Assembly: GCA_045660445.1 (NCBI GenBank)
Contig: JAZRDR010000016.1
Coordinates: 23,513-87,512, forward strand
Source of the DNA: Faeciplasma sp045660445
Lineage (GTDB): Bacteria; Bacillota; Clostridia; Oscillospirales; Ruminococcaceae
Length of the DNA stretch: 64,000 nucleotides
Direction: 5' to 3'
Within the stretch, counting starts at the first letter, position 1, and every line of letters starts with the position of its first letter. Shown one piece after another: positions 16,218-23,576 of the stretch. The position numbers were made by a program, and so were the translations under genes. Below the pieces are notes generated by a model that was given only the letters and a program-made list of their open reading frames with translations, was not told where the DNA came from and searched no databases.

Positions 16218-16436
16218 GTCCGCCTATCGGCGGACGGATGCGGCACCCACGCGCCCAAAAGGGCGCACTCGGCGCCGCCTGATGGGCGAAGCCCGATCTG
16301 CGGGGCCTTCGGCCCGCAGATCCCCCTGCCGCCGCAAGGCGGCAGGGGCCCGCGCCCCCGCGGGGGCGCGGGCAGGGGCTTCGCTCCACAACGCGCACCA
16401 AGCACCGAGCGAAGCGAGGCGTGGGTGCGCGCCCCG
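16218..16436. repeat. GC-rich hairpin array, family B, copy 1
   Basis: Fills the gap between the Nudix gene and spoVG. Consecutive hairpins: GTCCGCC/GGCGGAC (16218-16235); GCGCCC/GGGCGC (16251-16266); GGGC-GAA-GCCC (16284-16294); GATCTGCGG-type stem (16295-16322); an 11-bp stem with a GCAA tetraloop (16323-16348); a 12-bp GC-only stem (16348-16373); GGGGCTTCGCTCC (16375-16387). A 10-bp outer stem, GCACCCACGC (16243-16252) with GCGTGGGTGC (16419-16428), encloses most of them. No coding gene is supported here. The related copy is at 60054-60156. Confidence 0.75.
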
Positions 16437-16712
16437 CTAAGACGGCTCTACCGCCGACTCAAGAGCTTCTCTGTAAGCCTGCAAAATGCGGGATTCAAGC
16501 TCGTTTCTTGCCTCCTGCGAGATGGGGTGAATAATGTCCCTGAACACTCCCTGATCATCACGGCGAGAGGGCATCGCAACAAACAACCTCTCATCCCCCT
16601 GAACCACCTTGATGTCGTGAACTGCAACCGCATCGTCAAGCGTTAAGCTTATAATCCCTTTAAGCCTGCCCTCGGGCAAAAGCTTTCTAACCTTAATGTT
16701 TGTGATCGTCAT
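16437..16712 (-). CDS. spoVG: Septation/sporulation regulator SpoVG
   Basis: 91-residue SpoVG family protein (MTITNIKVRKL, IISLTLDDAVAVHDIKVVQG, FVAMPSRRDDQGVFRDIIHPI). It is known as a nucleic-acid-binding regulator acting in sporulation, capsule formation and cell division in Firmicutes. Ribosome site GAAAGGACG precedes the ATG. It is monocistronic; its 3' end runs directly into the GC-rich hairpin array. No convincing sigma-H promoter could be fixed upstream. Confidence 0.95.
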   Translation of the reverse strand: MTITNIKVRKLLPEGRLKGIISLTLDDAVAVHDIKVVQGDERLFVAMPSRRDDQGVFRDIIHPISQEARNELESRILQAYREALESAVEPS

Positions 16713-16848
16713 TGTTTAACGTCCTTTCTTGATATGTTTATGCCATTATTTTTGGATTTTTATAAGAAATTATTCAAAAAGGTGTTTATTTTTTTACCGA
16801 AATGTAATATACTTAATGTAAACATAAGTTCGCAAACACCGCTCGCAC

Positions 16849-16907
16849 TACACTTTGCTCCTCGCTTGCCGCTCGCCTTGCTCGCGGCGGCTCAGCTCCA
16901 AGGTGTA
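16849..16907. repeat. Hairpin element upstream of murC
   Basis: Outer arms TACACTTTG (16849-16857) and CAAGGTGTA (16899-16907) pair with one G-U, closing over an inner GCCGC/GCGGC hairpin (16868-16888). CGCTCGC occurs on both sides. It resembles the other modular hairpin elements. The rest of 16713-16934 is AT-rich and featureless apart from possible spoVG promoter sequences. Confidence 0.5.
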
Positions 16908-16934
16908 ACGCTCGCTTAAAAAGAGGTTTTATAT

Positions 16935-18320
16935 ATGAACGCAAAAGAATTAAAACAAGTTTTAAAAAACTCTAAGCATATACATTTCATCGGCATCGGC
17001 GGTTCGGGAATGTATCCGTTGGCGCAGATATTGCACTCTCGCGGATTTTTCCTCACCGGCTCTGACAATAACGAGACCGAAACCCTGCAGGCCGTTCGCG
17101 ACATGGGCATAACCGTTTTCATGGGCCAGCGCGCCGAAAACGTTTTAGGGGCTGATCTTATCGTATACACCGCCGCAATCATGGCAGATAACCCTGAGCT
17201 TATCGCAGCATATGAATCGGGTGCGGTGGTCGTTGAAAGATGCGACCTTTTGGGCGTTATAACCGACGAGTTTGAAAGAGCTGTTTGCATCTCGGGCACC
17301 CACGGAAAGACCACGACAAGCGCCATGCTCACACAAATTTTGATCGACTCGAAGCTTGATATCTCCTGCGTTATCGGCGGAAAGCTTAAGTCTATCGGCG
17401 GCTCGGGATTAGCAGGAAAGAGCGATATTATGGTTTGCGAATCCTGCGAATTTGTAGATACCTTTTTAAAGCTCTTCCCCGACATTGCCGTTATTTTAAA
17501 TATCGACGAGGACCATCTTGATTACTTCAAAACCCTCGACAACTTAAAGGCATCCTTTAAAAAGTTTGCAAATAACGCCACAAAATGCATCATCTATAAC
17601 GGCGACGACGAAAATACTGTCGAGGTTGTTAACGCCATCGACAAAGAAAAGATTACCTTCGGCTGGAGCGAGACTAACGATTACAGCGCAAAGATCCTCT
17701 GCGTAAACGGACTTTTGACCGAGTTTGAGGCTTTTTATAAAGGCAAATCGCTTGGAATTTTCAAGCTTCACGTTCCCGGCGAGCATAACGTTTTAAATGC
17801 TCTTGCCGCTATCGCCTCGGCTATTTACGTTGGCGCGCCGATCGATGGCATAAGAACGGGACTTGACAATTTTATGGGCGCTGTAAGGCGCTTTGAAAAG
17901 ATCGCCGAGGTTAAGGGTGTCACTATCGTTGACGACTATGCCCACCACCCCGCCGAGATCATGGTAACCCTTAATGCCGCCAAAAAGCTTGGATTTAAAC
18001 GGCTTATTGCGGTTCACCAGCCCTTTACCTATTCGCGCACTGCAATGCTTCTTGACGATTTTGCAAAGGCATTGTCGGTTGCTGATTTAACAGTTTTGAC
18101 CGAAATCATGGGCTCACGCGAGAAAAACACTTATAACATTCACTCAAGCGACTTGCAGGCAAAGATCAAGGGCTGTGTTTTAACGCCCGAATTTGATGAT
18201 TGCGTTGAATATCTTTTAAAGGAAGCGAAGGAAGGCGACCTTATGATCACCCTTGGCTGCGGAGATATATACAAGGTTGCAAAAAGCTTGGCTAAAAAAC
18301 TAGAGGAAAGGAAGTATTAA
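16935..18320 (+). CDS. murC: UDP-N-acetylmuramate--L-alanine ligase
   Basis: Adds the first amino acid of the peptidoglycan stem peptide. 461 residues; N-terminal nucleotide fold HFIGIGGSGMYPLAQILHSRG (about 15-35), ATP-binding GTHGKTTTSAM (about 119-129) and the C-terminal domain with VDDYAHHPAEI. It is followed after three bases by lexA, an unusual pairing, so murC and lexA probably share a transcript. Confidence 0.96.
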   Translation: MNAKELKQVLKNSKHIHFIGIGGSGMYPLAQILHSRGFFLTGSDNNETETLQAVRDMGITVFMGQRAENVLGADLIVYTAAIMADNPELIAAYESGAVVVERCDLLGVITDEFERAVCISGTHGKTTTSAMLTQILIDSKLDISCVIGGKLKSIGGSGLAGKSDIMVCESCEFVDTFLKLFPDIAVILNIDEDHLDYFKTLDNLKASFKKFANNATKCIIYNGDDENTVEVVNAIDKEKITFGWSETNDYSAKILCVNGLLTEFEAFYKGKSLGIFKLHVPGEHNVLNALAAIASAIYVGAPIDGIRTGLDNFMGAVRRFEKIAEVKGVTIVDDYAHHPAEIMVTLNAAKKLGFKRLIAVHQPFTYSRTAMLLDDFAKALSVADLTVLTEIMGSREKNTYNIHSSDLQAKIKGCVLTPEFDDCVEYLLKEAKEGDLMITLGCGDIYKVAKSLAKKLEERKY

Positions 18321-18323
18321 GCA

Positions 18324-18911
18324 ATGGCACTTAGCGAAAAGGATAAGAGCGTTTACGAATTTATAAAGCAGCGTATAGGAGAGGGTTACACACCATCTGT
18401 TCGTGAAATTTGTGCCGAGCTTGGCTTCAGCTCGACCTCGACAGCGCACAGAGCTATCGAAAAGCTTGTAGCAGCAGGCCTTTTGGAAAAGCAGGGCAAC
18501 AACCTTAACCGTTCTATAAAGCTTGCAGGTGACGATAACGTGAAGGTCCCCGTTTTGGGAACTGTAGCCGCAGGCAAGCCCATCACCGCGATCGAGGAGA
18601 TCGAGGGTTATTTAAGCTTCAAGCCCAAAAAGCACTATGACGGCAAGCTTTTTGCTTTAAAAGTCAGAGGTGAATCGATGATCAACGCCGCAATTTTGGA
18701 CGACGACACCGTTATCGTTGAGCAGACACCTTATGCCGAAAACGGCGACATCGTTGTTGCCCTTGTGGATAACGAGGAGGCAACCGTTAAGCGTTTTTAT
18801 AAAGAGGATAGACACTTCCGCCTTCAGCCCGAAAACGACGCCATGGAGCCTATCATCTTGGACGAAGTCTCTATCTTGGGCAGAGTTGTTGCAGTGCTGA
18901 GGTATATGTAA
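18324..18911 (+). CDS. lexA: SOS response repressor LexA
   Basis: Represses DNA-damage genes and cleaves itself when RecA filaments form. 195 residues: winged helix-turn-helix (YTPSVREICAELGFSSTSTAHRAIEKL, about 21-48), the cleavage site Ala-Gly in GTVAAGKP (near 77), catalytic Ser in GESMI (near 118) and Lys in ATVKRF (near 155). Its start is three bases after murC, so it seems to lack its own operator; I found no clear SOS box in the window. Confidence 0.95.
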   Translation: MALSEKDKSVYEFIKQRIGEGYTPSVREICAELGFSSTSTAHRAIEKLVAAGLLEKQGNNLNRSIKLAGDDNVKVPVLGTVAAGKPITAIEEIEGYLSFKPKKHYDGKLFALKVRGESMINAAILDDDTVIVEQTPYAENGDIVVALVDNEEATVKRFYKEDRHFRLQPENDAMEPIILDEVSILGRVVAVLRYM

Positions 18912-18939
18912 GTGCTATAAAAACAAGGAGAAGCTGAGA

Positions 18940-19479
18940 ATGGACCACTTATATGAAAAAAAGCTCTCGAGCGAGCTTATTTATGACGGTAAGATTTTAA
19001 AGCTCACCCGTGACACAGCGCTTTTGGAAAACGGCGAGACCGCTTATCGCGAGGTTGTGCATCATTCGGGCGGCGTGTGCGTTTTGCCTTTAGATGACGA
19101 GGGTAACGTTTTGTTTGTTAAACAGTTTAGATATCCGTTCGCTTCGGTTTTGCTTGAGATTCCTGCAGGCAAACGCGAGCCGGGCGAAGACCCATTAGAA
19201 TGTGGAATCCGCGAGCTTTCTGAAGAGGTTGGCGCCAAGGCTGATGAGATCATCCCCCTTGGCAAGCTTTATCCCACCGTTGCCTATAACACCGAGATCA
19301 TTTATATGTATCTTGCACGCGGGCTTAGCTTCCACACTCAGCATCTTGACGAGGATGAATTTGTGGACGTTGTGAAGATCCCTTTGAAAGAGGCTTATCA
19401 GATGGTTATGCGCGATGAGATCCCCGATTCGAAAACACAGATAGCAATTTTAAAGGCTTGGGCGATAGTGAATAGTTAA
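18940..19479 (+). CDS. nudF: ADP-ribose pyrophosphatase (Nudix, NudF-like)
   Basis: Hydrolyses ADP-ribose to AMP and ribose 5-phosphate. 179 residues with the NudF-type core VLFVKQFRYPF, EIPAGKREPGEDPLECGIRELSEEVGA (Nudix box, about 70-95) and LYPTVAYNTEIIYMYLARGL. Ribosome site AAGGAGAAG precedes the ATG. It lies 28 bases after lexA, probably in the same transcript, and faces rplL convergently. Confidence 0.9.
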   Translation: MDHLYEKKLSSELIYDGKILKLTRDTALLENGETAYREVVHHSGGVCVLPLDDEGNVLFVKQFRYPFASVLLEIPAGKREPGEDPLECGIRELSEEVGAKADEIIPLGKLYPTVAYNTEIIYMYLARGLSFHTQHLDEDEFVDVVKIPLKEAYQMVMRDEIPDSKTQIAILKAWAIVNS

Positions 19480-19527
19480 AACATTAAAAAGCAATAAAAT
19501 CCGTGCGGGGTTTTCCCGACACATAAA

Positions 19528-19556
19528 AAAAGACCATCCAATCGGATGGTCTTTTT
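19528..19556 (-). terminator. Terminator after rplL (bidirectional)
   Basis: AAAGACCATCC-AATC-GGATGGTCTTT with T-runs on both strands, between convergent nudF and rplL. Confidence 0.85.
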
Positions 19557-19577
19557 AAATCTAACTTTAAGCTTGAA

Positions 19578-19949
19578 TTACTTGAGTTCGATAGTTGCGC
19601 CAGCAGCTTCGAGCTTTTCCTTGAGCTCGTCAGCTTCAGCCTTGGAAACGCCTTCCTTAAGAGCCTTAGGAGCAGCTTCAACTGCTTCCTTAGCTTCCTT
19701 AAGGCCGAGGCCGAGGATGTCCTTAACAGCCTTGATAACGCCCATCTTGCTGTCGCCGAAGGAAACGAGAACTACGTCGAATTCAGTCTTTTCTTCAGCA
19801 GCAGGAGCAGCACCGCCAGCAGCGGGAGCAGCAGCGATAGCAGCGGTTACGCCGAATTCTTCCTGGATTGCGTCTACGAGTTCCTTAAGTTCAAGAACGG
19901 AAAGTGCCTTAACGTCTTCTACAAATTTCAAAATCTTTTCAGAAGCCAT
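19578..19949 (-). CDS. rplL: 50S ribosomal protein L7/L12
   Basis: Stalk protein that recruits translational GTPases. 123 residues: N-terminal dimerisation part (ILKFVEDVKALSVLELKELVDAIQEEFGV), the Ala/Pro-rich hinge, and the C-terminal domain (KTEFDVVLVSFGDSKMGVIKAVKDILGLGLKEAK). It follows rplJ by 98 bases. Unlike many bacteria it is not followed by rpoB: a terminator comes next. Confidence 0.97.
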   Translation of the reverse strand: MASEKILKFVEDVKALSVLELKELVDAIQEEFGVTAAIAAAPAAGGAAPAAEEKTEFDVVLVSFGDSKMGVIKAVKDILGLGLKEAKEAVEAAPKALKEGVSKAEADELKEKLEAAGATIELK

Positions 19950-20047
19950 GATATTAATCTCCTTTAAATTATGTTATTTTTTTGTTTTATTGTGCCGTCA
20001 TGCGGCGAGTGCTGCCCTATGCAGCGGTGGATTGAAGTGCTTTAATA

Positions 20048-20554
20048 TTAAGCAGCTTCTTCTTCGAGCTTGGTAGCAAGTGCATCGAGTGTTGCAGCGA
20101 GCTTCTGGATGGGGCCCTGCAAGGAACCGACGAGCTGAGCCAAAAGAACTTCCTTGGAAGGAATCTTGGACAAAGCCATAACGCCGTTTGCATCATAAAC
20201 CTCAGAACCAACAAAGCCTGCCTTAAGCTTGAAGTTTTCGTGAGTTTCAGCGTACTTACCAAGGATTCTTGCTGCAGCAGTTTCGTCGTTTTCGGAAACA
20301 GCCAAAGCAGTTGTGCCGTTAAGTACGTCGGTAAGTCCTTCGTAACCGGTGTTGTTCATAGCGAATCTCAAGAGAGTGTTCTTTTCAACGCTATACTTAA
20401 CGCCAGCTTCACGAAGTTCCTTTCTGAGCTTGGTGTCGTCTTCAACGGAGATACCGCTGTAGTCAACCAACACACCGGCAACAGAGGACTTAAGGAGTTC
20501 GCTGAGCTCCTCAACCTTAGCCTTCTTCTGGTTAAGAACCAATTCGTTGGGCAT
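20048..20554 (-). CDS. rplJ: 50S ribosomal protein L10
   Basis: Anchors L7/L12 dimers to the ribosome; 168 residues (PNELVLNQKKAKVEELSELL, GTTALAVSENDETAAARILGKYA). The start at 20554 is used because AGAGG lies eight bases before it; the GTG three codons earlier overlaps that site. Regulated by the L10 leader upstream, which senses the L10(L12) complex. Confidence 0.96.
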   Translation of the reverse strand: MPNELVLNQKKAKVEELSELLKSSVAGVLVDYSGISVEDDTKLRKELREAGVKYSVEKNTLLRFAMNNTGYEGLTDVLNGTTALAVSENDETAAARILGKYAETHENFKLKAGFVGSEVYDANGVMALSKIPSKEVLLAQLVGSLQGPIQKLAATLDALATKLEEEAA

Positions 20555-20597
20555 TTTTTTCACCTCTTACAGTTAGATTTTATGCCTTCGTTTCGTT

Positions 20598-20726
20598 ATA
20601 TAAAGAAAAAATCCTTTTTCGCACAAAGACGCGAAGAAAGGACGTTAAAAGCATTAAACTTTTTTATCTTTTCCTCGGTGGGATTTACTCGGCAAGCCGA
20701 AACCAACTGTCTTAAGAAACGATTGC
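20598..20726 (-). ncRNA. L10 leader (ribosomal protein autoregulatory RNA)
   Basis: The minus-strand leader contains the conserved L10 leader core (TTAAGACAGTTGG ... CCACCGAGGAAAA). It ends in an attenuator, CCTTTCTTCGC/GCGAAAAAGG, plus a T-run (20605-20641), before rplJ. In known examples binding of L10(L12) favours termination. Confidence 0.85.
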
Positions 20727-20732
20727 ATATAG

Positions 20733-20761
20733 TTTATATCACATTTCAAGCAGTTTGTCAA
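20733..20761 (-). promoter_or_regulatory. Sigma-A promoter of rplJ-rplL
   Basis: Minus strand TTGACA (20756-20761), 17 bases, TATAAA (20733-20738). It overlaps an inverted repeat TTTCAAGCAGTTTG/CAAACTGCTTGAAA (about 20744-20785). Confidence 0.8.
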
Positions 20762-20819
20762 GCAAAACTTTCAAACTGCTTGAAATAATGACCATGTTTG
20801 TGGGGGTGACCCCGATTTT

Positions 20820-20877
20820 ACCCTCTGCTTTTCAAAAAGCGAGGGTGTTTGTTTAATTTTCTTGCGAAAAATTAAAC
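20820..20877 (-). terminator. Tandem terminators of the rpmG-rplA operon
   Basis: Two successive hairpins after rplA: GTTTAATTTT/AAAATTAAAC (20851-20877, overlapping the stop codon) and ACCCTCGCTTTT/AAAAGCAGAGGGT (20820-20846). Confidence 0.7.
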
Positions 20878-21567
20878 GCCGTACTTAGCAGTGTTAACCT
20901 TGATACCAACGCCCATTGTAGAGGAAACTACGATAGACTTAAGGTACTGGCCCTTTGCAGCAGCAGGCTTAGCCTTGATAACTGCGTCAACCAAGGTGTT
21001 GAAGTTTTCAGCAAGCTTTTCGGTTCCGAAAGAAGCCTTGCCGATGGGGCAGTGGATGATGTTAGTCTTGTCAAGACGGTATTCGATCTTACCTGCCTTT
21101 GCTTCAGCAACAGCCTTAGCAACGTCAGGAGTTACGGTACCTGCCTTAGGTGTAGGCATCAAGCCACGGGGGCCCAAAACCTTACCCAAACGACCAACAA
21201 CGCCCATCATGTCGGGAGAAGCGATTACAACGTCGAAGTCGAGCCAGTTTTCCTTCATGATCTTATCAACGAATTCCAAACCGCCAACATATTCAGCGCC
21301 TGCTTCCTTAGCTGCTTCGTACTTGTCTTCCTTACAGAAAACGAGTGCTCTTACAGTCTTACCTGTACCGTTGGGCAAAACAACTGCGCCACGAACCTGC
21401 TGGTCAGCGTGACGGGAGTCAACACCCAAACGAATATGAACTTCGATGGTTTCATCGAACTTTGCCTTAGCATTCTGGCTAGCGAGCTCAACAGCCTCGT
21501 TAGAATCATAGAGCTTAGTCTTGTCAACGACCTTAAGGGCGTCAACATATTTCTTTCCGTGTTTCAT
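20872..21567 (-). CDS. rplA: 50S ribosomal protein L1
   Basis: L1 stalk protein; 231 residues with KFDETIEVHIRLGVDSRHADQQVRGAVVLPNGTGK and MPTPKAGTVTPDVAKAV. The start at 21567 (MKHGKKYVDAL) has AAGGAG upstream; an ATG 14 codons earlier would add a non-homologous leader. Last gene of the rpmG-secE-nusG-rplK-rplA operon. Confidence 0.96.
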   Translation of the reverse strand: MKHGKKYVDALKVVDKTKLYDSNEAVELASQNAKAKFDETIEVHIRLGVDSRHADQQVRGAVVLPNGTGKTVRALVFCKEDKYEAAKEAGAEYVGGLEFVDKIMKENWLDFDVVIASPDMMGVVGRLGKVLGPRGLMPTPKAGTVTPDVAKAVAEAKAGKIEYRLDKTNIIHCPIGKASFGTEKLAENFNTLVDAVIKAKPAAAKGQYLKSIVVSSTMGVGIKVNTAKYGV

Positions 21568-21690
21568 TATTATAAAATCTCCTTCGTATATATAGTGGTG
21601 GCACCGCATCGCACACCTTGTGCCGATACGGTTTAGCGGAAAAGGATATTCCTCCCACTTAACACGTCCGTTATGTCGGACTAATTGCTA

Positions 21691-22116
21691 TCAATCAGCT
21701 ACTACTACGCCCATTGAACGAGCTGTTCCTGCGATCATGCTCATTGCAGCTTCGACGGATGCTGCGTTGAGGTCGGGAAGCTTCTGCTCGGCAATTGCTC
21801 TTATCTGATCCTTGGTGATGGTTGCTACCTTAGTCTTGTTGGGAACACCGGAACCGCTCTCGATACCGCAAGCCTTCTTGATAAGAACTGCAGCCGGAGG
21901 AGTCTTGGTGATGAAAGTGAACGAACGGTCAGCATATACTGTGATAACTACAGGGATGATAAGACCCATGTCGTTCTTGGTTCTTTCATTAAAGTCCTTG
22001 GTGAATGCCATAATGTTAACGCCGTGCTGACCGAGTGCAGGGCCAACCGGGGGTGCCGGAGTTGCTTTACCGGCAGGGATCTGAAGCTTGATGATGCCTG
22101 TGACCTTCTGTGCCAT
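21691..22116 (-). CDS. rplK: 50S ribosomal protein L11
   Basis: Part of the GTPase-associated centre; 141 residues with the proline-rich PAGKATPAPPVGPALGQHGVNIMAF and TPPAAVLIKKACGIESGSG. Ribosome site ATGGAGGTC precedes the ATG. The 123 bases between L11 and L1 and the 105 bases between nusG and L11 both contain GTGGGAG followed later by ACCAC, possibly related leader structures. Confidence 0.97.
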   Translation of the reverse strand: MAQKVTGIIKLQIPAGKATPAPPVGPALGQHGVNIMAFTKDFNERTKNDMGLIIPVVITVYADRSFTFITKTPPAAVLIKKACGIESGSGVPNKTKVATITKDQIRAIAEQKLPDLNAASVEAAMSMIAGTARSMGVVVAD

Positions 22117-22221
22117 AAATTATTGACCTCCATTATTGTGGTAAAGGCGAGCCGCCATAAATTTTTTCGGCTCTCCCACTTACGCCCATATCTTTTCGGG
22201 CGATTTTAAAACGTTTTTTGC

Positions 22222-22755
22222 TTATCCTTCAAACTTTTTAACCTGTGTTACGGAAAGTGTTGCAGGGGTTTCTCTGCCGAACATCGAAACAACGATGTCA
22301 ACAGTCTGATCTTCGAGGTTGATGGCCTTAACTGTGCCAACCCAACCGTCGAACGGTCCTCCCAAAACGGTAACCTCGTCGTCAACCTTAAAGTTAACGC
22401 TGGTTGCAACCTTTCTGACGTCAACGCCCAAGGCTGCCACTTCCTTATCGGTAAGCGGAACAGGCTTTGATCCGGGGCCGACGAAGCCGGTAACCCCTCT
22501 GGTATTTCTTACGATATACCAGGATTCGTCTGTCATTACCATTTTAACTAACACATAGCTGGGGAAAAGCTTGCTTTCAGCTTCTTTCTTATTACCCTTA
22601 GAATCGGTTTCCTCAACGATCTCGATGGGAACACGAACCTGCTGGATAGTATCGTGAAGCTTGCGGTTTTCAACAACCTTTTCAATATTTTGCGCCACCT
22701 TGTTCTCGTAGCCGGAATAGGTGTGAACAACATACCACTTTGCGCTTTCGCTCAT
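22222..22755 (-). CDS. nusG: Transcription elongation/termination factor NusG
   Basis: Binds RNA polymerase and modulates pausing and termination. 177 residues: NGN domain (AKWYVVHTYSGYENKVAQNIE, FPSYVLVKMVMTDESWYIVRNTRGVTGFVG) and C-terminal KOW domain (VTVLGGPFDGWVGTVKAI). Ribosome site GAAAGGATAG precedes the ATG. The conventional secE-nusG-rplK-rplA order is kept. Confidence 0.97.
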   Translation of the reverse strand: MSESAKWYVVHTYSGYENKVAQNIEKVVENRKLHDTIQQVRVPIEIVEETDSKGNKKEAESKLFPSYVLVKMVMTDESWYIVRNTRGVTGFVGPGSKPVPLTDKEVAALGVDVRKVATSVNFKVDDEVTVLGGPFDGWVGTVKAINLEDQTVDIVVSMFGRETPATLSVTQVKKFEG

Positions 22756-22837
22756 TAACTGTCACTATCCTTTCTTAACTGCGAATTTCAGGCAGCAAGA
22801 CCTGAATGCTCTTTGATGTGAGCTTTTGGGCTTGTAC

Positions 22838-23050
22838 TTAGAAAGTACCTGTCAAAAGCTTCATGATAAGACTGAATACCCAGTCTGTGCAAAAGAGTCC
22901 TGCGCCGCAAAGAAGACAAACAACCAAAACGACGCCGGTGTTGTTAAGAACCTGCTTTTTGCTGGGCCATACGACCTTCTTGGTCTCGCTGACGAGATCC
23001 TTGAAAAACTTAACGACTTTGTTAGTCTTTTTAACTTTTGTGTCGCTCAT
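22838..23050 (-). CDS. secE: Preprotein translocase subunit SecE
   Basis: Essential single-span subunit of the SecYEG channel, 70 residues: an amphipathic region (VVKFFKDLVSETKKVVWPSKKQVLNNTG) and one transmembrane helix (VVLVVCLLCGAGLFCTDWVFSLIM). The start at 23050 is preferred to the GTG two codons upstream because GGGAG lies ten bases before it. Confidence 0.95.
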   Translation of the reverse strand: MSDTKVKKTNKVVKFFKDLVSETKKVVWPSKKQVLNNTGVVLVVCLLCGAGLFCTDWVFSLIMKLLTGTF

Positions 23051-23065
23051 TTTCACGTCGCTCCC

Positions 23066-23215
23066 TTACTTAGTTTCTTTGTGAAGAGTGTGCTTCCTGC
23101 AGAACTTGCAATACTTGTTCATTTCAAGTCTGTCAGGGTCATTCTTCTTGTTCTTTTTGGTGTTGTAGTTTCTCTGCTTGCACTCTGTGCATGCCATAAT
23201 AATCTTAACCCTCAT
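23066..23215 (-). CDS. rpmG: 50S ribosomal protein L33, zinc-binding form
   Basis: Small 49-residue ribosomal protein with two CxxC pairs (CTECKQRNYNTKKNKKN ... YCKFCRKHT), i.e. the C+ zinc-binding paralogue. An AGGAGG ribosome site lies nine bases before ATG 23215, which decides against a longer frame starting further upstream. First gene of the secE-nusG operon, as in Bacillus. Confidence 0.95.
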   Translation of the reverse strand: MRVKIIMACTECKQRNYNTKKNKKNDPDRLEMNKYCKFCRKHTLHKETK

Positions 23216-23448
23216 TTTCGGCACCTCCTGACGAAATTTACGTTTTTGCGGGTAACACAAAAACGCTGTCCATCGGTCTAAGACCGATACCGCCCGATTT
23301 TACGGGACTGCCTCCCTCCGTGAGATCAAAGCCTGCGGCAACTGCCCGCCGCATGAATTTACACCGCCGCCACTGTGGACGATTTGCAAGTTCTTTTTGC
23401 GGTGCTATTTAAAAATAGGCGCACCAAAAAAAGACCTCGCAAAGAGGT
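23216..23448 (-). promoter_or_regulatory. Long structured leader of the rpmG-secE-nusG operon
   Basis: About 230 bases between the promoter and rpmG. It begins at about +1 with ACCTC-TTTGC-GAGGT followed by seven T (23427-23448), a small terminator-like hairpin. Further hairpins follow: CTATTT/AAATAG closed by GGTG/CACC (about 23400-23424), CCCG/CGGG, ATCGGTC-TTA-GACCGAT and CGTTTTTG/CAAAAACG. A 38-codon frame (23354-23238) lies inside it and may be chance. No known riboswitch is recognised. Confidence 0.5.
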
Positions 23449-23454
23449 AGAATC

Positions 23455-23483
23455 ATCATAACACAAAGAAAACCCGCTGTCAA
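23455..23483 (-). promoter_or_regulatory. Sigma-A promoter of rpmG-secE-nusG-rplK-rplA
   Basis: Minus strand TTGACA (23478-23483), 17 bases, TATGAT (23455-23460). The -35 box lies inside the terminator hairpin of the upstream gene. Confidence 0.8.
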
Positions 23484-23515
23484 GCCCTTTTTTGCTTGAT
23501 TTTGCGGGTTTTTTA
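23469..23515 (-). terminator. Terminator of the zinc-ribbon gene, overlapping a promoter
   Basis: AAAACCCGC/GCGGGTTTT outer stem and TCAAGC/GCTTGA inner stem, with T-rich flanks on both strands. It contains the -35 box of the rpmG promoter. Confidence 0.65.
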
Positions 23516-23576
23516 AGGTTTTTTCAACGTTTTTGGCGATTTTATCTCTCAGCCGGCTTTCTTATGATAAAGAAGC

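Noticed and set aside
16201..16440. Open frames of 60-80 codons across the GC-rich array, both strands
   Set aside because: They are made of the hairpin repeats (Arg/Ala/Pro/Gly-rich), lack ribosome sites and overlap each other. Composition keeps the frames open.
21594..21608. T-box-like string GTGGTGGCACCGCAT on the plus strand
   Set aside because: It resembles the T-box core, but lies antisense inside the L11-L1 intergenic region, with no specifier stem, terminator or downstream plus-strand gene.
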